From: Lachnospiraceae bacterium
Lineage (GTDB): Bacteria > Bacillota > Clostridia > Lachnospirales > Lachnospiraceae
Assembly (NCBI GenBank): GCA_017448245.1
Contig: JAFSLV010000023.1
Span: 1-37,118, forward strand
Reading direction: 5' to 3'
Length of the DNA stretch: 37,118 nt
Part shown: one piece after another, positions 1 to 8,567 of the stretch
Position numbering within the stretch: the first letter of the stretch is position 1
How the letters are laid out: the number at the start of each line of letters is the position of its first letter
Notes under the pieces: generated by a model
What the model was told of the DNA's origin: nothing
Databases searched by the model: none
What the model saw: only the letters and a program-made list of their open reading frames with translations
Position numbers and translations under genes: made by a program

Positions 1-2
1 AC

Positions 3-257
3 AATAACAATAACAACAGCGACATCATTCAGGGAAATGTGCCGGGACACAATGTCTACGTCGACACGCCGGCGGGCGCAAGGCTCTACGTGGACGGCAA
101 TTACGTCGGATTTGTACCGGCCTCCTTTGAAAAGGTCAGGGGCATTCATACGATCACGCTGGCCAGAGAGGGATACAAGACCATCAGCTACAACATCGAA
201 CTGGATGCGGCACCGACCGACAAGACGTTCCGCTTCGGGGATCTGATCCCGCAGTAG
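3..257 (+). CDS. PEGA-domain protein, C-terminal fragment
   Basis: This is the 3' end of a gene whose start lies upstream of the window. The visible part opens with a run of asparagines (a low-complexity linker) and continues into about 70 residues with the PEGA pattern: VYVD, then GARLYVDGNYVG, then a G-HTITL-REGYK segment. PEGA domains are short beta-rich modules, usually extracytoplasmic and often at the C-terminus of surface or envelope proteins. The GTG at 39 could serve as a start, but the frame stays open to the left edge, so a longer protein is more likely. Only 47 bases separate it from the first glycosyltransferase, so it may share that transcript. Its role in the locus cannot be told from this fragment. 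Confidence 0.8.
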   Translation, partial: NNNNNSDIIQGNVPGHNVYVDTPAGARLYVDGNYVGFVPASFEKVRGIHTITLAREGYKTISYNIELDAAPTDKTFRFGDLIPQ

Positions 258-304
258 ACAGACCGGCGAAAGCGCCCGGCGCAATATACGGAAGGAAACA
301 GACC

Positions 305-1237
305 ATGCAGACACTCAATGTCATCGTGCCCTGCTATAACGAGGAAGAAAATGTCCGGGATTTCTATACGGAGTTGCGCAAGGTGGCGCCCTTTTTCAGG
401 GAAAAGGACGTAAGGATCGAGATCACCTATGTCGATGACGGTTCGACGGACGCGACGTCGGCGGCGGTCAAGGCGCTGCATGAGGAAGACGAAAACGTGC
501 ATCTGATCCGCTTTTCCCGCAATTTCGGCAAGGAGGCGGCGATCTATGCGGGGCTGACCAGGACGGACGGCGACTATGCGGTGATCATGGACTGCGACCT
601 GCAGGATCCGCCCTCGCTCCTCCCCGGGATGTTTACGGCGATCCGCGAGGAGGGCTATGATTCCGTCGCGACCAGGCGCGTCAACCGCAAGGGGGAGCCC
701 GTGATCCGCTCCTTTTTTGCCAGACGCTTCTACCGTCTGATCAATCGCGTGAGCGGTATCACGATCGTGGACGGCGCAAGGGATTTCCGGATGATGACGA
801 GACAGTTTGCCCGGGCGATTACGCAGATGAAGGAATACAACCGTTTTTCCAAGGGGATCTTTTCCTGGATCGGTTTTGACACCAAATGGATCGAATATGA
901 GAATATCAAACGCAACAAGGGCGAGACGAAGTGGTCCTTCTGGAAGCTCTTCGTCTATGCGATCGACGGGATCGTCGCCTTTTCGAGCGCACCGCTCGCG
1001 GTCGCTTCCGTCATGGGCATCGTGTGCTTTGTGCTGGCGGTGGTGTTTCTGCTTGTGATTTTCGTGCGGGCGCTCATCTACGGGGATCCGACGCCGGGCT
1101 GGCCTTCGATGGTCTGTATCCTGCTGCTGGTGAGCGGCGTGCAGATGTTTTTTATCGGGGTCGTCGGACAGTACCTGGCAAAGACATATCTGGAGGTCAA
1201 AAACAGGCCGATCTATATCGAAAAGGAATCGGTCTGA
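305..1237 (+). CDS. GtrB/DPM1-like GT2 polyprenyl-phosphate glycosyltransferase
   Basis: The 310-residue protein has a cytoplasmic GT-A domain followed by two membrane segments (about 232-257 and 266-290), the architecture of GtrB, ArnC and YkoT. DDGSTD (44-49) and DCDLQD (96-101) are the nucleotide-sugar and metal-binding motifs. The family transfers a hexose or aminosugar from an NDP-sugar to undecaprenyl phosphate, giving a lipid-linked donor used outside the membrane. GGAAGG lies upstream of the ATG. A GtrA domain (at 18704) and a polytopic GT-C-like protein (at 16971) lie further along the same strand, so this may be the first step of a three-component side-branch system split across the locus. 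The sugar cannot be read from the sequence. Confidence 0.88.
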   Translation: MQTLNVIVPCYNEEENVRDFYTELRKVAPFFREKDVRIEITYVDDGSTDATSAAVKALHEEDENVHLIRFSRNFGKEAAIYAGLTRTDGDYAVIMDCDLQDPPSLLPGMFTAIREEGYDSVATRRVNRKGEPVIRSFFARRFYRLINRVSGITIVDGARDFRMMTRQFARAITQMKEYNRFSKGIFSWIGFDTKWIEYENIKRNKGETKWSFWKLFVYAIDGIVAFSSAPLAVASVMGIVCFVLAVVFLLVIFVRALIYGDPTPGWPSMVCILLLVSGVQMFFIGVVGQYLAKTYLEVKNRPIYIEKESV

Positions 1238-1247
1238 CGGGTGAGGA

Positions 1248-2000
1248 ATGACGAGTATCGTAATACCGGTATATAATGCGGCACCGTATATCGCAAGAAC
1301 CATCGCCTCCGTCCGGGCCCAGACCGACAGGGAATGGGAGCTCATTCTGGTCGATGACGGTTCGACTGACGCAAGCGTGGAGATCATCCGGGACATCATC
1401 TCGACCGGCGGCGAGATGATGAGCCTGATCGAGCTGGAAAAGGGCGGGGGCGCCGCCGCCGCGCGCAACGCGGGGATCGAAGCGGCAAGAGGGAGATATC
1501 TTGCCTTTCTCGACGCCGACGATCTGTGGAGCAAAGACAAGCTCGCGCATACCCTTTCCTTTCTCAGGGAAAAGGACGCCGCCTTTGTCTTTACGTCCTA
1601 CGCGTTCGGGGACGAGGAGGCGCGTCCGACGGGAAAGGAGGTCCGCGTACCGGAGACGCTGACCTTTCGCGAGGCGCTTTCAAGGACCGTGATTTTTACC
1701 TCCACCGTGATCTTTGATACCAACCGGATCGCCAAAAAATGGATCCGGATGCCGGAGATCGAAAGCGAGGATACGGCGACCTGGTGGAGGATACTGAAAC
1801 AGGGTGTTACGGCCTACGGGCTTGACGAGGTGCTGACCGTCTACCGGCGGCCGAAGAAATCGCTTTCTTCCAACAAGCTGCACGCGATCCGCAGATTCTG
1901 GCATCTTTTGCGCGATCCGTCCGTTGCGGATTGTTCCGTGGTCGAGGCGCTGCCGCATTTTGCGGGATGGGCCATACATGCGACGATGAGGAGACTGTAG
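1248..2000 (+). CDS. GT2 family glycosyltransferase
   Basis: This 250-residue soluble glycosyltransferase of family 2 begins with the typical strand IVIPVYN, has DDGSTD at 36-41, an ARN-G-ARG segment near 72-82, and the metal-binding DADD at 89-92. No membrane segments are evident, so it should act on the cytoplasmic face, adding one sugar to the lipid-linked oligosaccharide. At 250 residues it is a short family member with little beyond the GT-A core. It starts 10 bases after the preceding stop, with a GGTGAGGA ribosome site very close to the ATG. Donor and acceptor are not predictable. Confidence 0.88.
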   Translation: MTSIVIPVYNAAPYIARTIASVRAQTDREWELILVDDGSTDASVEIIRDIISTGGEMMSLIELEKGGGAAAARNAGIEAARGRYLAFLDADDLWSKDKLAHTLSFLREKDAAFVFTSYAFGDEEARPTGKEVRVPETLTFREALSRTVIFTSTVIFDTNRIAKKWIRMPEIESEDTATWWRILKQGVTAYGLDEVLTVYRRPKKSLSSNKLHAIRRFWHLLRDPSVADCSVVEALPHFAGWAIHATMRRL

Positions 2001-2007
2001 AAGAGAC

Positions 2008-3420
2008 ATGTCCGGCAAACTGGAATCGGTCAAACGGGTCGTGGTACTCCATATGGATTTTCTGGGTCTTCTTTTGCAGATCGCCGTCTACGCTTATGCG
2101 TGGTTTACGTCATACTATCCGGTGCTGCATGCGCCGCGCTATACGGCGGAGGGGTATTATCTGGGCGAAGGTCTCAGGCTCTATTTCCGCGGACATCTTT
2201 TGGTGATCCTTGTGTATTTTGTGCTGCTTGTCTTTTTTGCCCGCACGTACGCAGGCACGGAGGCCGGCTACCGCAAGGCCCTTGCGGTATTTCTCTCGCA
2301 TGTCTTTGCGCTGTTCATGACCAATGTGCTGACGTATTTCCAGCTGTCTTTGATGCGCAACTGGCTGATTCCGGTGCGTCCGATGGTATGGTGTTCGCTG
2401 GTGCAGCTGGCGGCGGGATTCCTGTGGACGCTTGTCTCCGACAAGGTCTACAACGCGGTCTTTCCGGTACGGAGACTCCTGTTGTTGTCGGGGAGCGACG
2501 ATACGTCGCAGGTGCGGCGCAAATTTGAATCGCGCGCAGACCGCTACGTGATCGAAAAGACGGTACTGCTGTCCGGGGGAAAGGAAGCGGTAAGCCAGGC
2601 GCTGGAAGAGGGCTTCGGAGGCGTCATCCTGTGGGAGGTACCCACGGCCGAACGCAACGACCTCTTAAAGGAATGCTACGCAAGGATGCTGCGCGTCTAT
2701 ATCCTGCCCAAGATCACCGACGTTCTCATCAAGGGCGCGGACGAGATGCATCTGTTTGATACGCCGCTCTTTGTCGTGCGCGAATACGCGATGCGCGTCG
2801 AGCAGCGGCTGATCAAGCGTCTGATCGATCTCGTCTGTGCGGTATTGCTCATCGTGATCACCTCGCCCGTGATGCTCGTTACGGCGATCGCGATCAAGCT
2901 GTGCGACAAGGGACCGGTTCTCTATTCGCAGGTAAGATGCACGATCAACCGCAGGGAATTCCGGATCTTAAAATTCCGCAGCATGCGGGTGGATGCCGAG
3001 GAGGACGGCGTCGCGCGCCTCGCGCAAAAAAGCGATGCGCGGATCACGCCGGTCGGAAGGATCATACGGCCCGTCCGGATCGACGAGCTGCCGCAGCTCT
3101 TCAATATCTTAAAGGGCGACATGAGCTTTATCGGGCCCCGCCCCGAGCGCCCGGAGATCATCGATGCGTATCTGAAGGAGATGCCCGAATTTGCCTACCG
3201 GTTGCGTGTCAGGGCGGGACTTGCGGGATACGCACAGGTCTACGGCAAATACAATACGACACCCTATGACAAGCTCAAGCTCGATCTCACCTATATCGAG
3301 AATTATTCCGTATGGCTCGACCTCAGGCTCATGCTGCTGACACTGAAGATCCTCTTTACGCCGGATGCGACGGAAGGAGTTTCCGAAGACCAGATCACCG
3401 CGATGAAAAAGGACGATTAG
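2008..3420 (+). CDS. Polytopic phosphoglycosyl transferase (WbaP/WcaJ type)
   Basis: The 470-residue protein has an N-terminal block of about four membrane helices (residues 13-145), a soluble linker domain (about 155-250), a hydrophobic hairpin (about 270-297) and a C-terminal bacterial sugar transferase domain. The catalytic Asp-Glu dyad is D359-E360 in the DELPQLFN motif, followed by the conserved KGDMSFIGPRPERPE segment. The family moves a sugar 1-phosphate from a UDP-sugar to undecaprenyl phosphate and starts the repeat unit of capsules and exopolysaccharides. A second, small PGT is encoded at 27847, so the locus has two possible initiators. The product ends LTLKILFTPDATEGV and is followed after 3 bases by the Wzz-like gene. 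Confidence 0.92.
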   Translation: MSGKLESVKRVVVLHMDFLGLLLQIAVYAYAWFTSYYPVLHAPRYTAEGYYLGEGLRLYFRGHLLVILVYFVLLVFFARTYAGTEAGYRKALAVFLSHVFALFMTNVLTYFQLSLMRNWLIPVRPMVWCSLVQLAAGFLWTLVSDKVYNAVFPVRRLLLLSGSDDTSQVRRKFESRADRYVIEKTVLLSGGKEAVSQALEEGFGGVILWEVPTAERNDLLKECYARMLRVYILPKITDVLIKGADEMHLFDTPLFVVREYAMRVEQRLIKRLIDLVCAVLLIVITSPVMLVTAIAIKLCDKGPVLYSQVRCTINRREFRILKFRSMRVDAEEDGVARLAQKSDARITPVGRIIRPVRIDELPQLFNILKGDMSFIGPRPERPEIIDAYLKEMPEFAYRLRVRAGLAGYAQVYGKYNTTPYDKLKLDLTYIENYSVWLDLRLMLLTLKILFTPDATEGVSEDQITAMKKDD

Positions 3421-3423
3421 ACA

Positions 3424-4437
3424 ATGGAAGAACTCAGAAACGAACCGCTCAATCTGCGTCTGTTTTATCTGCGTCTTACGCGACGCCTGTGGCTCATCGG
3501 CATCGGGGTCCTTCTCGGTGCCGTGATCGGAGGCATTCTATATACGGCGGTCACAAAAGTAACAAGACCCGAGATGTACCGGGGAGAAGCCCGCTTTTAT
3601 CTGCATTTTGTGGAAAACGGCACGCAGGATACGGTCTATGATTATTACAATGCCTATACGTGGCACGAGCTGATCGAAGCCGATACGATGATGGGGCTCC
3701 TTACGGAGCGCCTTGCGGAAGCGGGCGTAAGCCTTTCCGAAGAGGAGATAAAGGCTGTACTCGATACGGAGCTGCCCTCGGATACGAGGCTTTTGCATGT
3801 CTTTGCCGTCAGCAGTAACCGGGAGACCGTCACCGCACTGATCGAAGCGGTGGAGGAAGCGATGCCCGTCTATGGAGAGATCAACGAGGTCTTCCGCTCG
3901 ATTGAGGTGACGGAGACGATCGAACCCTTCCGCGTGACGTATCCGGAGCGGTTTGGGACGGCGGTTTTTTGCGGTGCGGTCCTGGGAGGGATTGCCGCGC
4001 TCTTTGCGATCTCGCTCATGCTGCTGTTTGACGATGCGGTCTATGTGCCGGAGCAGATCCGGCTGCGTCATGACCTGCACGTGCTCGGGATCCTCAACAG
4101 CACGGTCTTTGCGGAAGAAAAGAAAGAAAATCTCGCGCGCTTTTGCCGGGGCGCAAAAAGCGTGCGTCTTCTTGCGGACCCCAAGGAGGTCAACGTTCAT
4201 GAGGCCGGGGAAGAGATCCGCGCCCTTCTTCCCGACGAGATCAAAAACCATCTCGATTTTGTATCGGACGGGAGCGACGCGGACTGCGTGATCGTCCTCA
4301 TGGGACAGGGCAAGGAAAACGGCACGATGCATTTTCATCTTACGGACGAGGCCAGACAGATTGCAAATGACAGATGCGCCGCCATGCTGAGCGGTGTCAG
4401 CGACGCGTTTTTGAGGCGTTATTACAGGATCAGGTAG
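3424..4437 (+). CDS. Wzz/YveK-type chain-length determinant protein
   Basis: The 337-residue protein has the two-helix layout of polysaccharide copolymerases. Helix 1 is about 22-43, an extracytoplasmic region of about 135 residues follows, and helix 2 is about 179-202. Such proteins set polymer length and in Firmicutes activate a tyrosine kinase (BY-kinase). Here helix 2 is followed by about 135 cytoplasmic residues. They begin like the start of a fused kinase domain (VPEQIRLRHDLHVLGIL), but I see no Walker A, Walker B or tyrosine-rich tail. No separate kinase or phosphatase is present in the window. The tail may be a degenerate kinase or a binding domain. Co-transcription with the PGT (3-base gap) fits a role in polymer assembly. 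Confidence 0.82.
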   Translation: MEELRNEPLNLRLFYLRLTRRLWLIGIGVLLGAVIGGILYTAVTKVTRPEMYRGEARFYLHFVENGTQDTVYDYYNAYTWHELIEADTMMGLLTERLAEAGVSLSEEEIKAVLDTELPSDTRLLHVFAVSSNRETVTALIEAVEEAMPVYGEINEVFRSIEVTETIEPFRVTYPERFGTAVFCGAVLGGIAALFAISLMLLFDDAVYVPEQIRLRHDLHVLGILNSTVFAEEKKENLARFCRGAKSVRLLADPKEVNVHEAGEEIRALLPDEIKNHLDFVSDGSDADCVIVLMGQGKENGTMHFHLTDEARQIANDRCAAMLSGVSDAFLRRYYRIR

Positions 4438-4441
4438 GGGA

Positions 4442-5326
4442 ATGTCGGATCAGATGCAGAAGGAACCGCATACGGAGGAAAGGGAGCGCGACTCCGCAAG
4501 CCGCGTGGAGACGCTGATCAGCGCTCTCAACGAAAACGTGACGCTCATTGCGCACCGCATGCGCCTGGAGACCGACGCGGTGATCGTCAACCAGTGCAAC
4601 GAGAACGCGAGGAGCCAGTATTTCTACGGCCCCTGTCTCATCCGCTGTATCCATGTCCATGAGCGCGGCGTCGGCCGCTCCAGAAACCGTGCGCTCGACG
4701 AGGCGCGGGCGGAGATCGTCCTTTTTTCCGATGAGGACATCGTGTATGACGAAGGATATGCGGAGCGCGTTTCGGGTGCCTTTGACACCTATACGGATGC
4801 CGATCTGATTCTTTTTAATGTCAGACAATCCACGGGACGGCATACCTACCATATCGAAAAGGCGGGACGCGTGAACGGATTCAATTACGGCAGATATCCG
4901 ACCTATGCCATCGCCGCGCGTCTTGCACGCATCCGCCGCGCGGGAATCCGGTTTTCGCATGATTTCGGGGGCGGTGCGACCTATATGAACGGCGAGGACT
5001 CACTCTTTTTGCATGACTGCTTAAAGGCCTCCTTAAGGATCTACAAGGTGCCGGCCATGCTCGGCAGGGAAAGCGAGGGAGAGTCCACCTGGTTTGAAGG
5101 ATATACGGACACATTTTTCTTTGACCGGGGCGTTTTGTATCATTATCTGTACGGGAAGGCGGCCGTGCCGTGCGCCATCCGCTTTCTTTTAAAGAATAAA
5201 AGAGAAATGTGCAGGGAAAAGAGCTTTCGCGAATGCCTGCAAAAGATGAAGGAAGGAATCGCACATGGTGCTGTATCTTCTGGTCACGGCTCTGACGATT
5301 CTGCTATCGACACTCACCAGGGTTAG
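4442..5326 (+). CDS. GT2-like glycosyltransferase
   Basis: The 294-residue protein looks like a divergent GT-A glycosyltransferase. The first 20 residues are charged. The domain then has a beta strand AVIVNQCN, the ERGVGRSRNRALDEA helix, a DXD-like SDED at 96-99, and a GED (184-186) in a position typical of the acceptor-site acid. CAGGTAGGGGA precedes the ATG. The 3' end overlaps the next gene by 62 bases, much more than other junctions here, so the last 20 or so residues (rich in Ser, Gly, Asp, His) come from a second reading of the start of that gene. Donor and acceptor are unknown; family-level confidence is good, specificity is not known. Confidence 0.78.
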   Translation: MSDQMQKEPHTEERERDSASRVETLISALNENVTLIAHRMRLETDAVIVNQCNENARSQYFYGPCLIRCIHVHERGVGRSRNRALDEARAEIVLFSDEDIVYDEGYAERVSGAFDTYTDADLILFNVRQSTGRHTYHIEKAGRVNGFNYGRYPTYAIAARLARIRRAGIRFSHDFGGGATYMNGEDSLFLHDCLKASLRIYKVPAMLGRESEGESTWFEGYTDTFFFDRGVLYHYLYGKAAVPCAIRFLLKNKREMCREKSFRECLQKMKEGIAHGAVSSGHGSDDSAIDTHQG

Positions 5327-6359
5327 GGTGAAGGCCGGCAGCAGACAGCAGGCGATCAATGTGTGCGCACTGATGGCCATCTTTCTTGTGCTCTTTTTTG
5401 TGAGCGCGCTGCGCGTGCGCACGGGCAACGATTACTGGTGGTACACCAACATCATGCACGAAGCGTCCGTCGGGGGACACGTGCCGACGGAGGCGGGCTT
5501 CAATCTGATCGTGCGTGCGGTCTATACGGTCTTCGGTTATGAGAACTATCTCTTTGTTTTTGCGCTGATGAGCTTTGCGACGGTTACGCTCTTTCTCTTT
5601 TCGATCTGGCGCATGACCGAGGATTTTGCGATGAGCTTTGCGATGTTTCTGCTGCTGGGCTATTATCTGCAGTCGTTTTCGACGGTGCGTTACTACGCGG
5701 TGCTGCCCTGTGCGCTGCTTGCGCTCTACTATTGCGACCGCGGGGACTGGCCGCGTTTTGTGCTGATCGTTTTGTGCGCGGCGCTCGTCCACAAGTCGAT
5801 CCTCGTCATTCTCGTTTTCTATCCGCTTTGCCGGATGCGCTGGCGCGTGTGGATGGCGGCGCTGATGGGGGCGGTGAGCGCCGCGGTCTTTTTACTGCCT
5901 GCACAGGTGATGCGCCTTGCGCTGCTCGTCTATCCGACCTATGCCAACGCGACGGACAGGGGAGATTCCGGTTTCAGCCTCTTTAACGTGGCCAGATGCG
6001 TGCTCGTCATCGGTTTTGTCTGGTGGAATACCAGAGGCTACCTCTACCTGACGGAGGAGGACTCTGTCGAACTGCGCAGGATGCGGACCTGGTCCAAGAT
6101 GACCGTCATGGCGTTATGTGTCTATATCGGCGGTGCGCGTCTGCCGCAGATCTCGCGGATTGCGTATTATCTGACGCTGCCGCAGATCCTGCTTTTGCCG
6201 TCTGTCTGCATGCGCATTCCGGAGCGGGAGACGCGCAGACTGATGCGGGGGATCGTGCTGGTGGCCTGTGTACTGGTATTTATGCGGTATCTTTTGCATG
6301 CGGCGGACGACGGGATCCGCGTGCTGCCCTACAGGACGTTTTTATTTTATGAAGGATAA
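5265..6359 (+). CDS. epsG-like: EpsG-family membrane protein, probable polysaccharide polymerase
   Basis: The 364-residue protein has about ten hydrophobic segments and the EpsG signature RTGNDYWWY at residues 52-60, after two N-terminal helices. EpsG proteins are thought to act as Wzy-type polymerases, joining repeat units on the outer face of the membrane. GGAAGG lies just before the ATG, which supports this start although it sits 62 bases inside the preceding gene. A matching MATE-type Wzx flippase is not visible; the only large transporter is the ABC protein at 14107. A second polymerase/ligase-like protein is encoded at 19744. Confidence 0.85.
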   Translation: MVLYLLVTALTILLSTLTRVRVKAGSRQQAINVCALMAIFLVLFFVSALRVRTGNDYWWYTNIMHEASVGGHVPTEAGFNLIVRAVYTVFGYENYLFVFALMSFATVTLFLFSIWRMTEDFAMSFAMFLLLGYYLQSFSTVRYYAVLPCALLALYYCDRGDWPRFVLIVLCAALVHKSILVILVFYPLCRMRWRVWMAALMGAVSAAVFLLPAQVMRLALLVYPTYANATDRGDSGFSLFNVARCVLVIGFVWWNTRGYLYLTEEDSVELRRMRTWSKMTVMALCVYIGGARLPQISRIAYYLTLPQILLLPSVCMRIPERETRRLMRGIVLVACVLVFMRYLLHAADDGIRVLPYRTFLFYEG

Positions 6360-7242
6360 GTCGTTTTTCTACATCATCATCGTCGCAAGGGATGCGGGGG
6401 ACAAGCTTGCCGGGACCGTTGAGGCGGCGCTTGCACAGTCCTATCCGCAGCGGCATGTCATCGTCAAGGACGGAGCTTCCACGGACGGCAGCTTTGGGCG
6501 CTTAAAGGAGACGTACGGCAGCGACAAGCGCCTGACGCTGATGAGCGGTCCGGACGAAGGGATCTATGACGCGATGAATATCGCGATCGATGCCGCGCTT
6601 TCGCACGCAAAGGATTTGAGCGAGAGCGAAAACGCGTGGTGCCTTTTTCTCAACTGCGGGGACCTCTTCCATGACAGGGACGTGCTGAAAAAGGCGGACG
6701 CGAGGATCCGGCAGGTGCGGGTGAGGAGAGCCGCGCGTGCGCATGTCGCGCCCGACGAATACGGCGTATCCTTATGCTACGGCGATACCTTTGAGCGCAA
6801 GACCGGGCAGATCGTGAGCGCCAATCCCGTGATCGATGATTTTGCGTGTTACAGGAACCTGCCGTGCCACCAGTCGATCCTGTATGCACTGTCGCTCCTC
6901 GAAAAAGAGCGGTATAATACCAAATGGAGGATCCGTGCGGACTACGAGCATTTTCTCAGGCTCCGTTACGTGCGCCATACGGAGCCGGCCTATCTCAAAA
7001 TGGTGATTGCCGATTACGAGGGAGGCGGCTACTCCGAGGTCAATGAGGACAGGAGCGAAAAGGAAAGGCAGGCGATCATCCGCATGTATCTGCCGCGGAA
7101 AAAGGTCTTTGCTTACGACATGTACCGGGCACTTTCGCTGCAGCCCTTAAGGGCGTATCTTGCGGAAAACGAAAAGACCGCGGCGCTCTACCAGAAAATC
7201 AAGCGCGCCGTGTACAAAAACAGGGAAGATATGGGAATATGA
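6349..7242 (+). CDS. GT2 glycosyltransferase (WcaE-like)
   Basis: The 297-residue protein starts at the ATG at 6349, overlapping the EpsG-like gene by 11 bases. The frame is open further upstream, but the glycosyltransferase fold begins right after this ATG (FFYIIIVARDAG). Motifs are DGASTDGS (41-48), SGPDEGIYDAMN (66-77) and LNCGD (101-105) in place of the usual DXD. That combination is typical of the colanic-acid WcaE-like branch of GT2. It should be cytoplasmic and add one residue to the repeat unit. The gene ends in an ATGA overlap with the next one, indicating translational coupling. Sugar specificity is unknown. Confidence 0.85.
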   Translation: MKDKSFFYIIIVARDAGDKLAGTVEAALAQSYPQRHVIVKDGASTDGSFGRLKETYGSDKRLTLMSGPDEGIYDAMNIAIDAALSHAKDLSESENAWCLFLNCGDLFHDRDVLKKADARIRQVRVRRAARAHVAPDEYGVSLCYGDTFERKTGQIVSANPVIDDFACYRNLPCHQSILYALSLLEKERYNTKWRIRADYEHFLRLRYVRHTEPAYLKMVIADYEGGGYSEVNEDRSEKERQAIIRMYLPRKKVFAYDMYRALSLQPLRAYLAENEKTAALYQKIKRAVYKNREDMGI

Positions 7243-8567
7243 GAGTCTTATGGGTCGTCAACATCATGCTCCCCGCGTATGCCTTAAAAAAGGGCATCGC
7301 CTCCTCCGTGCGCGAAGGGTGGCTCACCGGGATCTATGAACAGATCGTCTCCGCGGGCAGTAAGGGAGAGGATCTGACGCTCGGTGTCCTCTTTCCCGCG
7401 CCCAAAAAGGGAAGGGCGGAGGTCGTGGACGGTGTGACGTTTTATCCGTTTAAGGAGGATCTTGCCCACCCCGAGCGCTATGACAAGTCGCTCGAAAAGA
7501 AGTTTTTTGATATCATCGAACAGTTCCAGCCGGACATCGCGCATATCTTCGGAACGGAATTTCCGCACGCGCTCGCCTTTGTGCGGGCATTCCAGTCGCC
7601 GGAGCGCACGCTGATCGGCTTACAGGGGATCTGTACGGAGATCGCCAAATACTACCGTGCGGATCTGCCGGATACCGTCTTTTCGCATGCGACGATACGC
7701 GATGCGGTGAAGAGGGATTCGCTCGAGCAGCAGCGGGACAAGATGGAGATCCGCGGCGTGCGCGAGCGGGGCGCGATGCTTCTTGCGGGGCATATCACGG
7801 GACGCACGTCCTTTGACCGCGAATTTGCAAAGAAGCTGTGTCCCCGCGCGATCTATCATCCGCTGAACGAGACGATGCGTCCTGCCTTCTATGAGGGGGC
7901 GTGGTCTTTGGAGCGGGCCGATCGTCATACGATCTTTGTCGCACAGGGGGATTATCCCCTGAAGGGTCTGCATTTCCTTTTGCGTGCGATGCCGCAGCTC
8001 ATCCGGCGTTTTCCGGATCTGCGCCTCAAAATTGCGGGGATTCCCGTGTTTGACCACCGGAAGGAGGGGGGGCGCAAGGAAGGCTCCGGGAAGAGAAGGG
8101 CCTTTCTTGCCGTCAAAAAAAGACTCCCGCAGGATGTCAGAAACGGCGCCTACGGCGAATATCTCAGACAGATCATCACCGCGGGCTCTTTCTGGGACCA
8201 TGTGACGCTGACGGGCGTGCTCGACGCGGAGCAGATGCGCGAGGCCTACCTGTCCGCGCATATCGTCCTGTGCCCGTCGATGCTGGAAAATTCGCCCAAT
8301 TCCGTCGCGGAGGCGATGCTGCTCGGCGTTCCCTGCGCGGCATCCAGGGCCGGCGGCATCCCCTCGATGATCGAGGATCATCAGACCGGGCTTCTCTTTA
8401 CCGCGGGTGACAGCAAGAGCCTTGCGCTCGCCGTCAACGAGCTCTTTGAGGATGATACGCTCTGCCGCACCCTTTCCGAAAACGCAAGAGAGGTCGCGCG
8501 CATCCGTCACGACCCGGAGACCAACGGGAACAGACTCCTTGCTATCTACAGGGAGATGCTTGCATGA
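7239..8567 (+). CDS. GT4 family glycosyltransferase
   Basis: The 442-residue protein has the two-domain GT-B layout. The N-terminal domain begins RVLWVVNIMLP and contains PDIAHIFGTEFPH. The C-terminal domain has a GVLDAEQMREAY stretch, then ENSPNSVAEAMLLG near residue 350, the nucleotide-sugar binding motif with the paired glutamates of GT4, followed by ASRAGGIPSMI. These retaining enzymes use NDP-sugars on the cytoplasmic face. A positively charged insert (Arg/Lys/Gly-rich, around residues 270-290) lies between the domains. It is coupled to both neighbours by ATGA overlaps. Donor and acceptor are unknown. Confidence 0.88.
   Translation: MRVLWVVNIMLPAYALKKGIASSVREGWLTGIYEQIVSAGSKGEDLTLGVLFPAPKKGRAEVVDGVTFYPFKEDLAHPERYDKSLEKKFFDIIEQFQPDIAHIFGTEFPHALAFVRAFQSPERTLIGLQGICTEIAKYYRADLPDTVFSHATIRDAVKRDSLEQQRDKMEIRGVRERGAMLLAGHITGRTSFDREFAKKLCPRAIYHPLNETMRPAFYEGAWSLERADRHTIFVAQGDYPLKGLHFLLRAMPQLIRRFPDLRLKIAGIPVFDHRKEGGRKEGSGKRRAFLAVKKRLPQDVRNGAYGEYLRQIITAGSFWDHVTLTGVLDAEQMREAYLSAHIVLCPSMLENSPNSVAEAMLLGVPCAASRAGGIPSMIEDHQTGLLFTAGDSKSLALAVNELFEDDTLCRTLSENAREVARIRHDPETNGNRLLAIYREMLA

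Noticed and set aside
258-304. Possible terminator hairpin between the PEGA gene and the first glycosyltransferase
   Set aside because: CCGGCG and CGCCCGG can pair only with a bulge, and no T-run follows.
188-1540. Long minus-strand frame of 450 codons over the first two glycosyltransferase genes
   Set aside because: It is antisense to two genes with clear GT2 motifs, its translation is rich in Arg, His and Asp with no recognisable domain, and long antisense frames are common in GC-rich DNA.
3538-4338. Minus-strand frame of 266 codons opposite the Wzz-like gene
   Set aside because: There are no recognisable motifs, and the plus-strand protein has the expected two-helix layout.
6268-6348. 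Upstream ATG for the WcaE-like GT2 gene
   Set aside because: The extra residues re-read the EpsG-like gene, and the GT2 fold starts at the ATG at 6349.
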